The notes below the pieces were generated by a model. That model was not told where the DNA came from, did no database searches, and was given only the letters and a program-made list of their open reading frames with translations. The position numbers and the translations under genes are program-made. DNA of 64,000 nt from Phycisphaerales bacterium (GTDB lineage: Bacteria; Planctomycetota; Phycisphaerae; UBA1845; Fen-1342), in the NCBI GenBank assembly GCA_016710275.1, contig JADJXS010000001.1:1054001-1118000 (forward strand), in the 5' to 3' direction. How positions within the stretch are numbered: position 1 is the stretch's first letter; every line of letters begins with the position of its first letter. Positions 15,424 to 24,147 of this stretch are shown here, piece after piece.

Positions 15424-16440
15424 ATGCTCACAATTGACGGCTCACGAGGCGAGGGCGGCGGGCAGATCCTACGATCGGCGCTGGCGCTCGCCATCGTCAC
15501 CGCGCGGCCTGTGCGGATCGAGAACATCCGCGCCGGCCGAAAGAAGCCCGGGCTGCTGCGCCAGCACCTGACCGCGGTGCAGGCCGCCGCTCGGGTCTGC
15601 AGCGCCCACGTCGAAGGCGCCGAACTCGGATCCGGCGCAGTCACTTTCACCCCCGGCCCCGTCGCGCCGGGTGTGCACCATTTCGCGATCGGATCGGCCG
15701 GCAGCACCACGCTGGTGCTTCAGACGATCCTGCTGCCGCTGCTCACCGCCTCAGGGCCGAGCCGCATCACGCTGGAGGGCGGCACGCACAATCCCGCCGC
15801 ACCTCCATTCGACTTCCTGGACGCGGCGTATCTTCGACTGCTGAACCGCATGGGTCCGCGCGTCACCGCGCACCTGGAGCGCCCGGGGTTCTTTCCTGCC
15901 GGCGGCGGCCGGATGGTCATCGAAATCGAGCCGTGCGCCGCGCTGGGCGCTCTCGACCTGCTCGAGCGCGGCGAACTGCGCTCGCGTCGCGCGTGCGTGT
16001 GGCTGTCGCATCTGCCGCGGCACGTGGCGGAGCGCGAAATCCGCGTGATTGAGCGCCGATTGGCGTGGTCTGTCGCGGATTGCGAGATTCGCGAGGCGCC
16101 GCACGCCGTCGGTCCGGGAAACCTGGTCGCCCTGCGGCTCGAATTTGAGAACGTCACCGAGGTGTTCTGCGGGTTCGGGTCCGCCGGCCGGCCGGCCGAG
16201 GCGGTGGCCGGGGAGGCGGTGGATGCGTGTCGGCGCTACCTGCCCTCGACCGCGCCGCTGGGGGAGTATCTGACGGATCAATGGTTGCTGCCGCTGGCAC
16301 TGGCCGGCCGCGGGAGTTTTCGCTCCACGGGGCTTTCGCCGCATGCGACCACGCACCTGGAGCTGATCCACGACTTTCTGCCGGTGCGCCTGGAGACCGG
16401 GCGGGAGGAGAGCGGCGTGGTGCGCGTGAGCGTGCGGTAG
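15424..16440 (+). CDS. rtcA: RNA 3'-terminal phosphate cyclase RtcA
   Basis: Converts RNA 3'-phosphates (and 5'-phosphates) through an adenylylated histidine, producing the 2',3'-cyclic ends used in repair. The 338-residue product is of normal length. It opens with IDGSRGEGGGQILRSAL, the signature of the family, then RPVRIENIRAGRKKPGL, GGTHNP, a GFFPAGGG segment and the C-terminal TGLSPHATTHLEL containing the nucleophilic His. The ATG at 15424 follows the rtcB stop closely. It is the last gene of the operon and is closed by the strong hairpin at 16481-16515. Confidence 0.95.
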   Translation: MLTIDGSRGEGGGQILRSALALAIVTARPVRIENIRAGRKKPGLLRQHLTAVQAAARVCSAHVEGAELGSGAVTFTPGPVAPGVHHFAIGSAGSTTLVLQTILLPLLTASGPSRITLEGGTHNPAAPPFDFLDAAYLRLLNRMGPRVTAHLERPGFFPAGGGRMVIEIEPCAALGALDLLERGELRSRRACVWLSHLPRHVAEREIRVIERRLAWSVADCEIREAPHAVGPGNLVALRLEFENVTEVFCGFGSAGRPAEAVAGEAVDACRRYLPSTAPLGEYLTDQWLLPLALAGRGSFRSTGLSPHATTHLELIHDFLPVRLETGREESGVVRVSVR

Positions 16441-16480
16441 CGACGGGTTCGATTTCCTGCGGGCCAGGACAAATGCGCGA

Positions 16481-16515
16481 CCGGGACGGGCCGCGGTGAT
16501 CGCGGTCCGCCCCGG
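16481..16515. terminator. Bidirectional hairpin between rtcA and flagellin
   Basis: CCGGGACGGGCCGCG (16481-16495), loop GTGAT, then CGCGGTCCGCCCCGG (16501-16515) form a 15-position stem with only one A-C mismatch and one G-U. It lies between two convergent genes, about 40 nt past each stop. There is no T-run. Confidence 0.65.
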
Positions 16516-16562
16516 TGCGGGTCGATTCCAGGAGGCTGTCGGCGGGAATTCCGCCGGGCGGT

Positions 16563-17990
16563 CTATCCGAGCAGCGCCAGCACGTTCTGCGGCGAGGAGT
16601 TCGCCAGCCGCAGCACGTTCGTGGCCGACTGCACGAGAATCTGCGACCGCGTGAGGTCGGAGGTCTGCTGTGCGAAGTCGGTGTCGCGGATGGCGCTTTC
16701 CGCGGCGCTGGTGTTTTCCAGCGTGACGTTGAGCGCATTGGCGGTGGTTTCCAGCGTGTTCTTCTGGAACGCGCCGAGCCGTCCGCGAAGCGTGGAAATC
16801 TGGTCCTGAGCGGCGCGGACGATGTCCTGCGCGGCCTGGTAGTTGCCGGAGCTGAGCTGGTTGACCTGACCGCTGGCGAGCGAAGAGAGGTAGCCGACGG
16901 TCGAATTGCCCAGGTTGCCGGAGGAGATCGAGGACACGCCGATGTTCTCAAGCCCGGCCAGCGTGACGCGCGGGGCGATCTGGAAGTTGGCTCCGCCGCC
17001 GAGAATCTGGAAGGTCTCGCTGCTCGACGAGGTGGCCAGCGTTCCGAACGCGGCGGAGAGATCGATGTCCACGCTCAGGTTCGCATTGCGCGCACTGGCC
17101 TTCAGGCCGTCGGTCGTGGCGATCGTGCCGTTGATGGTCACGGTGGCGTCGCGGCCGTAGTCCTTGCTCGAGCCGGAGTCGCCGCCGGTGACGGCGAAGG
17201 TGCCGTCCAGCGCCCGAACGGACACGAACTGCGATGAGCCGTACTTGCTGCTGTTGAAGACCAGCGCGGTGCCGGCCGCCGATGCGGTGACGCCGGTGAC
17301 GTTGGTGGTCTGGTTGATGGCGAATGCGACGGCGGAGATGGCCGTGTTCGCGGCGAAGCTGACGGTGTCGGTGCCGAGTGCGCCCTGGATTTCGAGGGTC
17401 ACACCGGTCGTGCCGACGTCCGCGCCGCTGTAATTGAGCTGTGCGAGCTGCGCCGACCCGGTCACCTCGACGACGACGCTGCGGAAGGCGTCGTTGGGCA
17501 CCTTGGCGGCGTAGACCTGCACACCCGCCAGCGACGTGCCGTTGACGCCGGATAGGTTGTATCCGAGGTCGCCCGAGAGCAGCTTGCGACCCTGGAACTC
17601 CGTCGAGTTGGCGATGCGGTTGATCGAGCTGAGGATCGCGTCGATCTGCAACTGATTCGCCCCGCGCTCGTCGGTGCTGATGCCCGCCTCGTTCGCGCTG
17701 CGGTCGACCAGGTCCTCGAGGTCGGTCAACAGCCGGTTCACCTCGACCAGCCCGGCCTCCGCGACGGAGACGACGTTAATCGCGCGTGCGATGTTGCCGA
17801 TCGCCGACTTGATCGCGACGCCCTCCGACCGGAGCTTCTCGGATGCGATCAGACCGGCGGGATCGTCCTTGCCGGTGTTGATGCGCAGGCCGGTGCTCAG
17901 GCGCTCCAGTGACACGTTGAGCTGCTCATTCTGCTGGGTCAGAATGCGCCGCCCGATCAGGGATGGAATGTTGGTGTTGATGCGACTCAT
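16563..17990 (-). CDS. fliC: Flagellin
   Basis: Structural subunit of the flagellar filament, 475 residues from the ATG at 17990, which has GGAGG 14 nt upstream. The N-terminal D0/D1 region (MSRINTNIPSLIGRRIL, then LSTGLRINTGKDDPAGLIASEKL) and the C-terminal region (AESAIRDTDFAQQTSDLTRSQIL ... NVLALLG) are strongly conserved. The variable centre contains a flagellin IN-type segment (VTLEIQGALGTDTVSFAA). No other flagellar genes are nearby. A sigma28-like promoter lies about 120 nt upstream. Confidence 0.95.
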   Translation of the reverse strand: MSRINTNIPSLIGRRILTQQNEQLNVSLERLSTGLRINTGKDDPAGLIASEKLRSEGVAIKSAIGNIARAINVVSVAEAGLVEVNRLLTDLEDLVDRSANEAGISTDERGANQLQIDAILSSINRIANSTEFQGRKLLSGDLGYNLSGVNGTSLAGVQVYAAKVPNDAFRSVVVEVTGSAQLAQLNYSGADVGTTGVTLEIQGALGTDTVSFAANTAISAVAFAINQTTNVTGVTASAAGTALVFNSSKYGSSQFVSVRALDGTFAVTGGDSGSSKDYGRDATVTINGTIATTDGLKASARNANLSVDIDLSAAFGTLATSSSSETFQILGGGANFQIAPRVTLAGLENIGVSSISSGNLGNSTVGYLSSLASGQVNQLSSGNYQAAQDIVRAAQDQISTLRGRLGAFQKNTLETTANALNVTLENTSAAESAIRDTDFAQQTSDLTRSQILVQSATNVLRLANSSPQNVLALLG

Positions 17991-18108
17991 GGGCTGCGTG
18001 CCTCCAAGGGCGACCACGAAACGACCGGCGGCCGATCGCCGCCTCGTCCGCCGGACCGCCGTCGCTCCGATGTGCGCCGGTCAGTCTCCGTCTCGCGGAC
18101 AGTGACGG

Positions 18109-18135
18109 CATCGACGCGGGTCGGGGGGGCCTTTA
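18109..18135 (-). promoter_or_regulatory. sigma28-like promoter of flagellin
   Basis: Read leftward, TAAAG (18135-18131), 15 nt, then GTCGATGC resemble the FliA consensus TAAA-N15-GCCGATAA with one extra spacer base and a weaker -10. Its position about 120 nt before the ATG and the downstream flagellin gene support the call. Confidence 0.35.
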
Positions 18136-18395
18136 GTAAGCCGCACGCGGACCTTGCATGCGGTGGCCGCGAATATCGCGCAGGCCGGCCGGAAGGGGCT
18201 GCCAATATTGGCCGCGACGCGGCGAGCCGGGTTTTATCAGAGCCGCGCCGGCGGGCGGTGCGTGATGTATGCGCCCGCACCGCGCAGGCGGATCGCAACT
18301 GTCAGGTCGTCGGAAAGTGAATATCCGCGAAATGCGGGAGCGCACCGGCCCTTGTCGGTCCCGGCCCTTCGGCTTCAGGCGCCGCCGCCCCCCGG

Positions 18396-18401
18396 TATAC
18401 T
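18396..18401 (+). promoter_or_regulatory. -10 box placed for a leaderless sigma-factor mRNA
   Basis: TATACT, a five-of-six match to the -10 consensus, ends 7 nt before the GTG at 18409, so the transcript should begin at the start codon. A weak -35 candidate TTCAGG lies at 18374-18379 (16-nt spacing). No Shine-Dalgarno sequence is present. Confidence 0.5.
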
Positions 18402-18408
18402 CGGGCGC

Positions 18409-19077
18409 GTGCCGGACGATCATCCCACTTCGTGGACGCTGATCGGCGGTGCGGCGCATGGAGAGTGCGCCGCCCGAGACCGATTCGCCCGCCGCTATGA
18501 GCCTTCAATCCGCGCCTATCTGTGCGCCCGCTGGGCCGGCAATTCGCTTACCGAAGCCGTGGACGACGCCGTACAGGATGTCTTCGTCGAGTGCTTTCGT
18601 GCAGGCGGCGTGCTGCAGCGCGTGGATGCGTCGGCCGAAGGGGGGTTCCGCGCATTTCTGCTGGGCGTCACGCGAAACGTAGCGCGCCGGATCGAAGCCC
18701 GTCGCCGGCCTCACCCGCAGGGCGACAGCGTTTTGTCTGAAGCGTCGGCGGACGATCCTCGACTCTCTCGGTGTTTTGACCGCGAGTGGGCGCGCTCCTT
18801 GATGCTCCAGGCGCGTGAACGACAGTCCGTCGCGGCCGCGCAACAGGGCGAGGCGGCCCGCCGCCGGCTGGAGTTGCTGGAGCTTCGCTTCTCCGGCAAT
18901 CTGCCGATACGGGAGGTCGCACTTCGCTGGGGCGTGGACGCCGCTGGCCTTCACCGGCAATACGCCCGTGCCCGCCGGGAGTTCCGGGAAGCGCTGCTGG
19001 CGGTGCTGCGCGATCATGGAGCCGCAGCGCCGGAACAGGAAGCCGCCGGCCTGCTGGAACTGCTCCGCGGCGAATAG
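18409..19077 (+). CDS. ECF-type RNA polymerase sigma factor
   Basis: A 222-residue sigma-70 family protein of the extracytoplasmic-function type. Region 2 is seen around residues 25-95 (RFARRYEPSIRAYL, DDAVQDVFVECF, FRAFLLGVTRNVARR). Region 4 is near 150-195 (LELLELRFSGNLPIREVALRWGV), a helix-turn-helix for the -35 element. The linker is long and charged. The GTG start at 18409 is set by the TATACT box 7 nt upstream and by where conservation begins. A protein kinase follows 195 bp later in the same direction. Sigma factor and kinase neighbours are frequent in planctomycetes and may form one signalling pathway (inference). Confidence 0.87.
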   Translation: MPDDHPTSWTLIGGAAHGECAARDRFARRYEPSIRAYLCARWAGNSLTEAVDDAVQDVFVECFRAGGVLQRVDASAEGGFRAFLLGVTRNVARRIEARRRPHPQGDSVLSEASADDPRLSRCFDREWARSLMLQARERQSVAAAQQGEAARRRLELLELRFSGNLPIREVALRWGVDAAGLHRQYARARREFREALLAVLRDHGAAAPEQEAAGLLELLRGE

Positions 19078-19272
19078 CCCGGCCTCCGACGGGCCGTTCG
19101 GAGAATTTCAACATTTCTCGCGCGAAAACGCGCTCCGCCGCGAACCTGTTTCTGTACGGCCCGCAGTTCATCCGCCGCCCCTCGAAGAGCCGGTGGGGAA
19201 TCGGCATTCGGCGGCGGGCCGCCCAAGGTCTCATCCGCCAGGACCGGTGGATCCGCCCAAGGAGAGCCATTC

Positions 19273-21807
19273 GTGACGAATAGTCATGACCCCATCGACG
19301 GGCGCGATTCTGAACACCTGCATCGGTCGGGCGACGGGCTTGACGCCGGCCTCCGCGCTGCGTTCTCCGCGGGCGCGACGACGATGCCCGGCGCCGTGCC
19401 GCCGGCGGTCGCGGATGTCCTGCCCGATTATCGGAGTATCGTCCTGCGCGATGTCGACGATCCCCTCGGCGAGTTGATCAACCCCCGCGCGGCGCGCGAC
19501 GAGCCGGGCGTGACAGGCCTGCGACGATACCAGGTCGCCGGCGTGGTCGCTCGCGGCGGCGTCGGTGTGGTGCTCAAGGCCCGGGATTGCGACATCGGGC
19601 GCGACGTTGCTATCAAAGTGCTGCGGCGCGACTTTGCAGGCCATCCCGAGATGCTTCGACGCTTTGTGGAGGAAGCCCAGATTGCCGGACAGTTGCAGCA
19701 CCCGGGGGTCGCGCCGGTGTACGAGCTGGCTGCCGACGGCGCCGGTCGTCCTTTCATCGCGATGAAGCTGGTGCAGGGCCGCACCCTTGCGGCGCTGCTG
19801 GCAGAACGGCCGAGCGTCACGCACGACCGCCCACGGTTCCTGGCGATTCTGGAGCAGGTCGGCCGAACCGTCGCCTATGCCCACGCCAAGGGAGTGATCC
19901 ACCGCGATCTGAAGCCATCCAACGTCATGGTCGGCGCATTCGGCGAAGTGCAGGTGGTCGATTGGGGGCTGGCCAAGGTGCTCGCCGCCGGCGGGGTGGC
20001 GGATGAAGTTCGATCCGCGACAATCGTCGAGACGGCGCGATCCGGCAGCGGCGTCGAGTCCGTCGATGGCGCGGTGATGGGAACTCCCGCCTACATGCCG
20101 CCGGAGCAGGCGGCTGGCCAGGGTGATCGTCTCGATGAGCGCTCCGATGTGTTTTCCCTCGGGGCGATTCTCTGTGAGGTGCTCACCGGCGCACCGCCCT
20201 ATTCGGGATCCCCGCGCGAAGCGCTGCGCGCCGCCCGCGACGCCGATCTGAGCGCCGCTCGCGCAGCCGTCCAATCTGCGGACGCAGACGAGGAATTGAA
20301 GACGTTGGCGCTGCACTGCCTCGCCCCCGGCCCCACCGATCGCCCGCGCCATGCCGGTCTCGTGGCGGACCGACTCTCGGCCCACCTCGCTTCGCTCGGC
20401 GAGCGCGCCCGTGCATCCGAGTTGGCCCTCGTGCGGGCACAGGAGCGGGCGCGGCATGAGCGCGGAGCGCGCCGCCTGACGCTGGCGGTCGCCGCGCTGG
20501 CCGTGCTGTTGCTGGTGACGGGCGGCGGCGCTTGGGCATGGCTTACCACGCAGCAACGGAAGGCGCTGCAGGCGGATTCCGCCCGGCTGGACGCTGCCGC
20601 ACAGCGCACCGCGACTGCGCTGGGAGCCGCCCGCTTCTCTCCGATCGGCGATGACACCGCCTGGGCGCAGGCGCGTCGCGCGGGGGTGGAGCTGCGCGAG
20701 CGGCTGTCGGCGGCGACGGCGGAACAGGCGTCGCAGGACCGCGCCGTCGCCTTGCTTGACGAGCTGGATGCGGCCCTGCTGGACCGCCGGACGGCGGAGC
20801 GCATCGAGGAGGCCGTCATTCTTGGCGCCACGCACGAGGATCGTGACTCGTGGCTAGCGATGGAGCGCGAGCTGCGCGGCATCTTCGCCGACCGCGGCAT
20901 CGACCTGGACCGGCTCACCCCCGAGCAGGTCACGGAGCGCATCCGCTCAAGCGGCGCGGCGGATCGCCTGGTGGACGGGTTGGAGCTGTGGCTCGGCACG
21001 ATCGGGCACCTCTACGGATTCGGCGTGCAGGTGCGGCCGATGCAGGAGCTGTTTGCCTGGCTGGAGGTTCTTTACGCCGCGGATCCTGATCCATTCCGCA
21101 CGCGACTGCGAAGACTGCTCTACTCGCCGACGCTATCGGAGTCGCAGGTGGGCGAGTTCCTCGCTGGCGCGCGGCTGGAGGAACTGACGCCGCGCACGAT
21201 CGCCTGGCTTGGTTCGCTCTACTACCGCGTGAAGGATCATGACGGCGGTGTCGAAGTCCTGTGGCGCGGCTCGCAGCTTCATCCGGGAGACTTCATGCTG
21301 AATTTCGACGCCGGATATCACTGCGTCGCGGCGGCCCGCTGGGAAGACGCTATTCGGTATTACATGCGCTGCACGGCCATCCGCCCCGACTCCGCCGGCG
21401 TGTGGCGGGCGTTGGGTAACGCGTTGCGCGAGTCAGGCGACGTGGATCGGGCGCTGGCCGCTTATGACGAGTCGCTCCGTCGCCAGGCGGACCATCCCTG
21501 GACCCAGATCGATCGCGCCCGGGCCTTGCTGAAGGCCGACCGGGCGCCGGAGGCGGTCGCGCTGCTGGAGGGTCTGGTCGGGCGGCATCCGGGCGTGGCC
21601 GCTGCACACGCGCGGCTGGCCCAGGCGCTGTGCGCCGCCGACCGATCCGCCGACGCACGCGCCGCTTGGGAGCGCGGCCGGGAGCTGGCCCCGCAGGATC
21701 CCTTCTGGAACCAGCCGCGACCGCACGACCTTCGGTTGGAGTGTCTGGAATCGGCGAGCACGGCTGACGACGCTCAAAGGCAGCCTGCCTCTGACGGGCG
21801 ACCCTGA
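19273..21807 (+). CDS. Membrane Ser/Thr protein kinase with C-terminal TPR region
   Basis: An 844-residue Hanks-type kinase. The kinase domain (about 85-370) has the glycine loop ARGGVGVV (93-100), Lys115 in VAIKVL, HRDLKPSN (210-217), DWGLA (230-234, DWG replacing DFG) and the PPEQA activation-segment end (276-280). A single membrane span follows at about 401-423. The outer or periplasmic part ends in TPR-like repeats (EDAIRYYMRCTAIRP, DVDRALAAYDESLRR, ADARAAWERGRELAP). The GTG start has AAGGAGAG upstream. It is probably a sensor whose output is linked to the neighbouring sigma factor. Substrate unknown. Confidence 0.92.
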   Translation: MTNSHDPIDGRDSEHLHRSGDGLDAGLRAAFSAGATTMPGAVPPAVADVLPDYRSIVLRDVDDPLGELINPRAARDEPGVTGLRRYQVAGVVARGGVGVVLKARDCDIGRDVAIKVLRRDFAGHPEMLRRFVEEAQIAGQLQHPGVAPVYELAADGAGRPFIAMKLVQGRTLAALLAERPSVTHDRPRFLAILEQVGRTVAYAHAKGVIHRDLKPSNVMVGAFGEVQVVDWGLAKVLAAGGVADEVRSATIVETARSGSGVESVDGAVMGTPAYMPPEQAAGQGDRLDERSDVFSLGAILCEVLTGAPPYSGSPREALRAARDADLSAARAAVQSADADEELKTLALHCLAPGPTDRPRHAGLVADRLSAHLASLGERARASELALVRAQERARHERGARRLTLAVAALAVLLLVTGGGAWAWLTTQQRKALQADSARLDAAAQRTATALGAARFSPIGDDTAWAQARRAGVELRERLSAATAEQASQDRAVALLDELDAALLDRRTAERIEEAVILGATHEDRDSWLAMERELRGIFADRGIDLDRLTPEQVTERIRSSGAADRLVDGLELWLGTIGHLYGFGVQVRPMQELFAWLEVLYAADPDPFRTRLRRLLYSPTLSESQVGEFLAGARLEELTPRTIAWLGSLYYRVKDHDGGVEVLWRGSQLHPGDFMLNFDAGYHCVAAARWEDAIRYYMRCTAIRPDSAGVWRALGNALRESGDVDRALAAYDESLRRQADHPWTQIDRARALLKADRAPEAVALLEGLVGRHPGVAAAHARLAQALCAADRSADARAAWERGRELAPQDPFWNQPRPHDLRLECLESASTADDAQRQPASDGRP

Positions 21808-22012
21808 CCGGGCCTTTGCCGCCGTCGGACTGAGGAGTGGATTGCGGCCGGGTCGCGGCCGCCGGGAGAAGGATGCCGCGAGATCGGGCGTATAGCGGCG
21901 TTCGCCTCGCCACCGGGCCGGCCGGCTGCCGGCGGGAACGCGCCGGTCTGCCGGCTCGCGCCGGACGGGGTTGTGCGATGTGCCCGGCTCGAAGGAACAG
22001 GAGTCAATTGCG

Positions 22013-22603
22013 ATGAACGCACCGGAAACGGCGCCCCGGGCGCCGAAGTCGAAAGGACGACGCATGTGGATGTGGATCGCGGGGATTGCGGGGTCGCTGG
22101 TGGTGGCGGTGGTGGTGCTGCCCGCGCTGATCGGGTTCTTTCTTCCGGCGCGGTTTTCCGGCGAGGTGCGCATCCGCCTGAAGCGCTCTCCGCAGGAGGT
22201 GTTCGCGTTGCTGAATGATCCGCAGCGGGTCGCTTTCGGCGGGTCGATGAGCCGCGGTATCGAGGCGCTTCCGGCGGAGGGCGGGCTGCCGTGCTGGCGT
22301 GAGAATCTCGGCAGCGACACGGTCATCGTGCGCACCGTGGAGAGCACGGCGCCGCTGCGGCTGGTGCGCGAGGCGCGGTCGGAGGCGGTGCCGATGAGCA
22401 TGCGCTGCACATATGAGCTGTCGGAGCAGAACGGCGAGACGGTCCTTCGGTCGCTGGGTGAGGGGGAGGTGCGCTCCGGGACGTGGCACGTCCCGTACTT
22501 CCGCTTCATGATCCACGTCTTCGGCGGGGCGACGATGGGCCAGCGCGAGTACCTGCGCGGCATCGCCAGGGCGCTGGGAGATGCGGATGCGCGGGTGGAA
22601 TAG
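22013..22603 (+). CDS. Membrane-anchored SRPBCC-like protein
   Basis: A 196-residue protein of unknown function. A Lys/Arg-rich N-terminus is followed by one membrane span (about 18-44). The rest resembles the SRPBCC/polyketide-cyclase fold, which has a deep ligand pocket: VRIRLKRSPQEVFALLNDPQRVAFGG is the typical helix-grip opening, and PYFRFMIHVFGGATMGQREYL would be the long C-terminal helix. The ATG at 22013 has AGGAG 9 nt upstream; a TTG at 21971 in frame is less likely. It stands alone between the kinase and a convergent acetyltransferase. Confidence 0.65.
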   Translation: MNAPETAPRAPKSKGRRMWMWIAGIAGSLVVAVVVLPALIGFFLPARFSGEVRIRLKRSPQEVFALLNDPQRVAFGGSMSRGIEALPAEGGLPCWRENLGSDTVIVRTVESTAPLRLVREARSEAVPMSMRCTYELSEQNGETVLRSLGEGEVRSGTWHVPYFRFMIHVFGGATMGQREYLRGIARALGDADARVE

Positions 22604-22635
22604 GGGGGCTGCTCACCGTCGAGCGTGGCCCGCGT

Positions 22636-24012
22636 TCAAAACCGGTCATTCATCCACGGCGCCGGTCCCGCGAAGATCGCCGTCGCCGCCGCCAGCGCCG
22701 CCGCATCTCCTTCGATCAGTCCCATCTGTGCAATCTCACCCGCCGACAGCAGCCCGCTGAACAGCGGCGACAGCCCGCGGATGTGCATTCGCAGCGGCGG
22801 CGCTCCGCGCCCGCGAACCGCCGGGCTGCGGCGCGCCGCAGCGCTTCCGGGAATCACCCGTACGCGACCCCGGCCATCCGCCACCCGCAGTTCAAACACC
22901 CCCCGATTCCGCCGCAGCAACTCGTCGCGCAGCTCAAAGCGCAGCGTCGCCTGCAATCCGGCCGGATATCCGCGCTGCTCCAGGGCCGCCGGCGCATCAG
23001 CGATTCGCAGCATCCACAGAATGCGGTTCATCGAATCGTGCCATTCCTCGTTCGCGCTAGCCAGTAACGACTCCGCCGGACCCGTCATCACGGTGGCATG
23101 TTCGGCCATCGTCATGTTGGACGCGAGAAATGAAAGCAACCGCTGACCGGCCTGCGGCGTCGAAGCGGCCATGTCGCGGACGTGCAGCTCGAACCCGGCG
23201 CCGCGCGTCGCCGTCTGCGTGTAGACGATGTAGCCCTCGATCGTGCCGCCGGTCGGACCGGCCTCCACCGACGCCGAGCGCGCCGCAGGCAGAATGCGCT
23301 CTGCCCCATCGCGGACCACTCGCCGCCCGCTGTTCCTCGCGCCGCCGGCGCGCGCTGCGGCGGTTGTGCGGCCCTCTTCCCGCGCGGCGGGACGCTCCAC
23401 GACATAAGCGAACACGGGATCAACGCCGTATTCGAGGATGGTTCGCCACTCCCGCGGCCCGCGCTGCACGTGGCCGTTGGTGCGCAGCGCCCGGGCCGTG
23501 TGAATCGACTGCATCGCCGGGTGGTCCGCCGCGGTCGCCGGTCGAATCAGCAGCGTGCGTTCGCGCACCCGCAGCGTGCGCAGCGCCATCCGATGCATCA
23601 CGCGACTGCCCGCGACTTCGTAACCCGCCCCGCGATACAAGGCGTAGGAGGCCGGAAAGAGCACCGACAACGGAATTCCGCCGCGGGCCTGCTCGCGCAG
23701 CATCGCGTTCATCAATTCGGTCGCCACCCCGCTCCCGCGCGCGTGCGGAGCGACCGCCACCGCGCTGATGCCCGTCGCCGGAATCGCCCGCCCTCCGAAA
23801 TACAGGCCGAAGTGCAGGATGCCCAGCCCGGCCACCACCCGCCCGTCGCGCACGGCGACGCGCATGTTCTCATGCCCGAGATGGGCCGTCCACGCGGCCG
23901 TCTGTTCGCGCGGCTGGGCAAAGCCGGCGAAGGATTCATACTCCACGTCGTTGAGGGAGCGGATTTCGTCCGCGGATCGCGGCGGGCGGACTTCGATGGC
24001 GGCTTGGGGCAT
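22636..24012 (-). CDS. Eis-like GNAT N-acetyltransferase
   Basis: A 458-residue acetyl-CoA-dependent transferase. The first GNAT domain (about 1-150) has ISAVAVAPHARGSGVATELMNAML, which supplies the V-x-P-x-x-R-G-x-G-x-A pyrophosphate loop. A second, degenerate GNAT-like region and a C-terminal SCP2-like domain give the three-part layout of the Eis family, whose mycobacterial member acetylates aminoglycosides at several amines. A middle Ala/Arg-rich insertion (about 215-255) is low complexity. The ATG at 24012 (MPQAAIEVRPP) was preferred to one at 24045. The true substrate is unknown. Confidence 0.82.
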   Translation of the reverse strand: MPQAAIEVRPPRSADEIRSLNDVEYESFAGFAQPREQTAAWTAHLGHENMRVAVRDGRVVAGLGILHFGLYFGGRAIPATGISAVAVAPHARGSGVATELMNAMLREQARGGIPLSVLFPASYALYRGAGYEVAGSRVMHRMALRTLRVRERTLLIRPATAADHPAMQSIHTARALRTNGHVQRGPREWRTILEYGVDPVFAYVVERPAAREEGRTTAAARAGGARNSGRRVVRDGAERILPAARSASVEAGPTGGTIEGYIVYTQTATRGAGFELHVRDMAASTPQAGQRLLSFLASNMTMAEHATVMTGPAESLLASANEEWHDSMNRILWMLRIADAPAALEQRGYPAGLQATLRFELRDELLRRNRGVFELRVADGRGRVRVIPGSAAARRSPAVRGRGAPPLRMHIRGLSPLFSGLLSAGEIAQMGLIEGDAAALAAATAIFAGPAPWMNDRF

Positions 24013-24133
24013 GGGCAGGAAACTCCGTTGCACTCTTCGAGACACCCGTCCAAGTGCGATGCGGACTGTATCACACCCACGGCCCGCTGCGGACCGGCAT
24101 TGCGCCGAGGCCGCGCAGCCCGTTTCGACGCCG

Positions 24134-24139
24134 TATCAT
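24134..24139 (+). promoter_or_regulatory. -10 box close to the start of the membrane protein gene
   Basis: TATCAT ends 8 nt before the ATG at 24148, with no Shine-Dalgarno sequence between, so the mRNA is probably leaderless. The -35 region is not recognisable. Confidence 0.35.
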
Positions 24140-24147
24140 CCCCCGCG

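Larger units (their letters stand above)
17991..18408. other. Intergenic stretch between flagellin and the ECF sigma factor
   Basis: About 420 bp with no credible gene. It holds the sigma28-like site for flagellin and the TATACT box of the sigma factor gene. An in-frame ORF runs through part of it, but initiation at 18409 explains the conserved protein better. Confidence 0.5.

Noticed and set aside
23182..24147. Plus-strand frame extending the NPCBM membrane protein upstream by 322 codons
   Set aside because: It lies antisense to the acetyltransferase gene and has low-complexity Arg/His-rich translation; the protein starts at the ATG at 24148.
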